From: Desulfovibrio sp.
Lineage (GTDB): Bacteria; Desulfobacterota; Desulfovibrionia; Desulfovibrionales; Desulfovibrionaceae
Direction: 5' to 3'
Length of the DNA stretch: 7,875 nucleotides
NCBI GenBank assembly: GCA_020217165.1
Contig: JAIWOE010000173.1
Span: 1-7,875, forward strand
This document shows positions 5,526-7,875 of the stretch, piece by piece; within the stretch, counting starts at the first letter, position 1; every line of letters begins with the position of its first letter. Position numbers and translations under genes: made by a program. The notes beneath the pieces are model-generated. The model saw only the letters and a list, made by a program, of their open reading frames with translations, did no database searches and was not told the DNA's origin.

Positions 5526-6716
5526 ATGGACGTTTCCACACTGCTCAATTCCACCGTGGCCATCGTCGTCACCCTCGGGGTGCTCATCGCCTTCCACGAG
5601 TTCGGACACTTCCTGGTGGCCAAGCTCCTGGGCATGGGGGTCAAGACATTTTCCGTGGGCTTCGGCCCCAAACTGCTGGGATTCCGTTACGGCCGCACCT
5701 CTTACAAGCTGGCCCTCATCCCCTTGGGGGGGTATGTGGCCCTGGTGGGGGAGGACGATCGCGGCGGCCCGGTGGAAGGCTTTACCGAACGCGAGCATTT
5801 CCACTCCCGCCCGCCGTGGCAGCGGCTGCTGGTGGTCTTTGGCGGGCCGTTTTTCAATTATCTCCTGGCCCTCATCCTGTTCTGGGGGTTGTTTTTCGTG
5901 CTGGGCGAAATGCGGCTGCTGCCCGTGTTCAAAAGTGTCCGGCCAGACACCCCTGCCGCCGCGGCCGGCTTTGCCCCGGGGGACAAGGTGCTGGCCATCG
6001 ACGGCGACGCCATCACCTACTGGAAGGACATGGAACGCCGCATCCAGGCCAGCCAGGGCCGCCCCTTGCGCTTTACCGTGGATCGGCCCGATGGCGCCAC
6101 GGACCTGACGGTCCAGCCCCAGCCGGTGATGGACCTGGACATCCTGGGCGAGCAGAAGCAGTATTGGCGCATTGGCGTGGAATCCGATCCCGAGCAGTTC
6201 ATCCCCGTCTCCCTGGGGGTGTTCGAGGCCGCCGTCTCCAGCTGGAACCGCTGCTGGTTCATCGTGGAGAACTCCGTACGCGGCATCGGCCTGCTCATCC
6301 AGGGGCGCGTGCCCTTCAATCAGGTCAGCGGCCCCATCGGCATTGCCCAGATGGTCCATGAAACGGCCAAGGTAGGCGCGGTGGCCGTGGTCAGCTTCAT
6401 GTGCTTCTTCTCCATCAACCTGGCCATTTTCAACCTGTTGCCCATTCCCGTGCTGGATGGAGGGCACATCCTGTTCTTCCTGGTGGAATGGGTGCGGGGC
6501 AAGCCGGTCAATCCGCGCATCCAGGAGTGGACCACCAAATTCGGCCTGGGGCTGCTCATCACCATCATGGTCCTGGCCCTGTACAATGACATCACCCGCA
6601 AAGGCACGCCCCTGGATGTGGCCCAGCAGGAGATGGAGGCGCGCCTTAACGCCACCCGCAACAATGCCAATGCCACCCTGCAGGTGGGGCAGCCAGGGAG
6701 CAACGCCACGCCGTGA
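5526..6716 (+). CDS. rseP: RseP-type site-2 intramembrane zinc metalloprotease
   Basis: Members of this family cut single-span membrane proteins inside the membrane, for example anti-sigma factors and leftover signal peptides. The zinc motif HEFGH (24-28) lies in the first membrane segment. The second active-site motif, NLLPIPVLDGGH (303-314; Asp 311 is the third ligand), lies in a later one. A PDZ domain spans about 133-200 (VFKSVRPDTPAAAAGFAPGD...VLAIDGD). Only one PDZ domain is visible, in 396 residues, whereas E. coli RseP has two in about 450; single-PDZ forms are common outside the gammaproteobacteria. A final membrane segment at about 338-353 is followed by a polar tail of about 43 residues rich in Asn, Ala and Thr. 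The ATG lies 10 bases after the dxr stop with no clear Shine-Dalgarno sequence. The end overlaps tsaB by four bases. No anti-sigma factor gene is in the window, so its substrate is unknown. Confidence 0.95.
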   Translation: MDVSTLLNSTVAIVVTLGVLIAFHEFGHFLVAKLLGMGVKTFSVGFGPKLLGFRYGRTSYKLALIPLGGYVALVGEDDRGGPVEGFTEREHFHSRPPWQRLLVVFGGPFFNYLLALILFWGLFFVLGEMRLLPVFKSVRPDTPAAAAGFAPGDKVLAIDGDAITYWKDMERRIQASQGRPLRFTVDRPDGATDLTVQPQPVMDLDILGEQKQYWRIGVESDPEQFIPVSLGVFEAAVSSWNRCWFIVENSVRGIGLLIQGRVPFNQVSGPIGIAQMVHETAKVGAVAVVSFMCFFSINLAIFNLLPIPVLDGGHILFFLVEWVRGKPVNPRIQEWTTKFGLGLLITIMVLALYNDITRKGTPLDVAQQEMEARLNATRNNANATLQVGQPGSNATP

Positions 6717-7483
6717 GGCCCCTGCTCGCCATCAACTGCGCAGAAGACCGGTTGCAGCTGGCCCTGGGCCTGCACGACGGCGGCCGCCTGCAGCTCTGGG
6801 CGTTCCAGGAGTGGACCGCGCCGGGCCGGGCGAATCCCCTGCTTGCTCCGGCCGTGCAGCAAATGCTGACCGCCTTTGGCCTGGCCCCGCGGGATCTGGC
6901 CGGCGTGGCCTGCGTGGTGGGCCCGGGCAGCTTTACGGGGGTGCGCATGAGCCTGGCCTTTGCCGAAGGGCTGCGCCTGGCGGCCGGCGTGCCCCTGGCC
7001 GGCCTGGCTTACCCTGCCCTGCTGGCCCGCACGGCCCGGGAACGTCTGCATGATCCTTTGGCCCCCCTGTGCGTGCTCACCCATGCCCGCAAGGGGTTGT
7101 GCCACGCCCAGATCTTTCACGCCGGCGGCGCATCCGACATCGAGGTGCTGCCCACCCAGCGTGCGCTCATGGAGCTCCCCCTCACCGCCACCGACACCGC
7201 GCCCTGCCTACTCTGCGGCAGCGCCCTGCGGCAGGATGCCACCGCGGTGCAGGAACTCCTGCAGCAGCAGCCTCGCTGTCGTCTGTTGCCGGATCGATTC
7301 GACCATCCCGACGGCCCCGGTCTGCTTGCCGCTGCCGTTGCGGCGGACTACGCCCATGCGCCCCTGCCGCCCCTGTACCTGCGCCCCAGCGATGCGGAAG
7401 CCAATCTGGAAGCCATCGCCCTGGCCAAGGGCATGGACCCTGCCTCGGCCCGGCGCACCCTGACCGAATTGACGAACACCTGA
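6713..7483 (+). CDS. tsaB: tRNA t6A biosynthesis protein TsaB (YeaZ family)
   Basis: TsaB forms a complex with TsaD and TsaE that attaches the threonylcarbamoyl group to A37 of ANN-decoding tRNAs. It has the ASKHA fold but is thought to act as a scaffold rather than a catalyst. The family hallmark GPGSFTGVRMSLAFAEGL is at 70-87, preceded by VACVVG, and the C terminus has PLYLRPSDAEAN, matching the PxYLR motif. The length, 256 residues, suits the group. The N-terminal LAINCAE replaces the common LAIDTxx, so the usual Asp is Asn. The GTG start overlaps the rseP stop in GTGA (6713-6716), a classic coupling arrangement; GGGAG at 6696-6700 is 12 bases upstream. It is the last gene of the + strand run. 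Identification is firm, but the middle region is divergent. Confidence 0.92.
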   Translation: MRPLLAINCAEDRLQLALGLHDGGRLQLWAFQEWTAPGRANPLLAPAVQQMLTAFGLAPRDLAGVACVVGPGSFTGVRMSLAFAEGLRLAAGVPLAGLAYPALLARTARERLHDPLAPLCVLTHARKGLCHAQIFHAGGASDIEVLPTQRALMELPLTATDTAPCLLCGSALRQDATAVQELLQQQPRCRLLPDRFDHPDGPGLLAAAVAADYAHAPLPPLYLRPSDAEANLEAIALAKGMDPASARRTLTELTNT

Positions 7484-7517
7484 TCCCGCATTCCTGGCAG
7501 AGGGGCGTTCCCTTTTC

Positions 7518-7572
7518 CCATACACCAACCCGCTGCAGACGCATGGAGTGCCTGCAGCGGGTTGGTGTATGG
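7518..7572. terminator. Perfect 21-bp inverted repeat between convergent genes, probable bidirectional terminator
   Basis: The left arm (7518-7538, starting CCATACACC and ending CTGCAG) and the right arm (7552-7572, starting CTGCAG and ending GGTGTATGG) are exact reverse complements over 21 bases. The 13-base spacer can add GCA (7541-7543) pairing with TGC (7549-7551), leaving a five-base loop and a two-base bulge. The stem begins 34 bases after the tsaB stop and, on the other strand, 13 bases after the stop of the convergent gene. Neither strand has a U tract after the stem. Its position fits a shared terminator or a 3'-end stabilising structure. It could also be one copy of a dispersed palindromic repeat; that cannot be judged from one copy. 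Confidence 0.65.
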
Positions 7573-7585
7573 TCCGGGGCTAAAA

Positions 7586-7875
7586 TCAGGTGGTCTTGGA
7601 GATCTTTTCGTACAGACGGGAACCGGCCAGACGTTTGGCCGCCGCCGGGGGGGCCTTGTCCGTGGCAGGCCGTGCCTCTGGCATGAGCAGGGAAGCCACG
7701 GGACGTTCTGCACCTTGCTGGGCCGCTGCGCCAGCCTGGCCAGGAGAGGCGGACTGGGGGACGCCTGCCGCACCGGGCTGGCCCCCTGGGGCCGCAGTGG
7801 CGGCAGTTTTTTCCGGGGCACCCGGATTCATGCCGCGCCCTTTTTGCAACCAGAACGATGCAGACAGCAGGGCGT
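7586..7875 (-). CDS. Unrecognised protein, C-terminal end (5' part outside window); Ala/Pro-rich tail
   Basis: An open frame on the - strand runs from the window edge to TGA at 7588-7586 and shows the last 95 residues of a protein. I do not recognise the family. The first visible residues, ALLSASFWLQKGRG, look like the end of a hydrophobic, possibly membrane-spanning segment followed by positive charges. About 60 residues rich in Ala, Pro, Gly and Gln follow, probably disordered. The end, AKRLAGSRLYEKISKTT, is less biased and ends basic. Third codon positions near the end are mostly G or C (for example ATC TCC AAG ACC ACC), as in the real genes here. The stop faces the hairpin shared with tsaB. 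These points favour a real gene, but the composition is also what a chance frame in high-GC DNA can give. An internal TTG or ATG start would give 87 residues or fewer; I prefer the reading that continues past the edge. Confidence 0.5.
   Translation of the reverse strand, partial: ALLSASFWLQKGRGMNPGAPEKTAATAAPGGQPGAAGVPQSASPGQAGAAAQQGAERPVASLLMPEARPATDKAPPAAAKRLAGSRLYEKISKTT

Noticed and set aside
5223..6467. A 414-codon open frame on the - strand over dxr and rseP
   Set aside because: It spans two well-identified + strand genes, has no recognisable domain and shows the composition of an antisense shadow.
7069..7686. A 205-codon + strand frame overlapping the end of tsaB and running through the hairpin
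   Set aside because: It is out of frame with tsaB, Arg/Pro-rich, and crosses the inverted repeat and the convergent gene; nothing supports it as coding.
7348..7821. A 157-codon - strand frame overlapping tsaB and the unknown - strand gene
   Set aside because: Arg/Pro/Ser-rich shadow composition, and it overlaps the 3' end of a confident gene and the hairpin. The frame ending at 7586 has better codon use.
1..7875. CRISPR array, insertion sequence, prophage, toxin-antitoxin or defence genes
   Set aside because: No spaced direct repeats, transposase motifs, terminal repeats or such proteins were seen; the window is a conserved housekeeping cluster.

Overview
The window is a high-GC chromosomal segment from what looks like a deltaproteobacterium, most likely of the Desulfovibrio group. 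That assignment is an inference from GC content, codon use, protein style and gene order, not from a database match. Nine genes on the + strand form a tight housekeeping cluster: rpsB (3' end only), tsf, pyrH, frr, uppS, cdsA, dxr, rseP, tsaB. In E. coli the comparable run is rpsB-tsf-pyrH-frr-dxr-uppS-cdsA-rseP-bamA. Here dxr lies after cdsA, and tsaB follows rseP in place of bamA.

Region 1-1214 holds two translation genes, ribosomal protein S2 and elongation factor Ts. A 141-base gap (1215-1355) follows. It carries a perfect 11-bp hairpin and then a weaker, imperfect hairpin followed by a short T tract, which may separate expression of rpsB-tsf from the genes downstream. From pyrH at 1356 to the end of tsaB at 7483 the genes are almost gapless (gaps of 1 to 10 bases, one 4-base overlap), so they are probably one transcription unit with coupled translation. 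The products cover UMP phosphorylation, ribosome recycling, undecaprenyl diphosphate synthesis, CDP-diacylglycerol synthesis, the first committed step of the MEP isoprenoid pathway, intramembrane proteolysis, and tRNA t6A modification. Dxr and UppS belong to the same supply line: MEP-derived isoprenoids feed the C55 carrier lipid. CdsA and RseP are membrane proteins.

Region 7484-7585 is the gap between two convergent genes and holds a perfect 21-bp inverted repeat without a U tract, probably a shared terminator. From 7586 to the window edge, on the - strand, lies the 3' end of an unrecognised gene whose product ends in an Ala/Pro/Gly-rich tail after a possible membrane segment.

I found no mobile element, CRISPR array, tRNA or rRNA, and no new multi-gene system. 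The points most worth checking are the start of uppS, which has no ATG, GTG or TTG in frame before its conserved first strand; the two intergenic hairpin regions; a loop insertion in Dxr; clusters of non-preferred codons over active-site motifs in dxr and uppS; and the unknown - strand gene.
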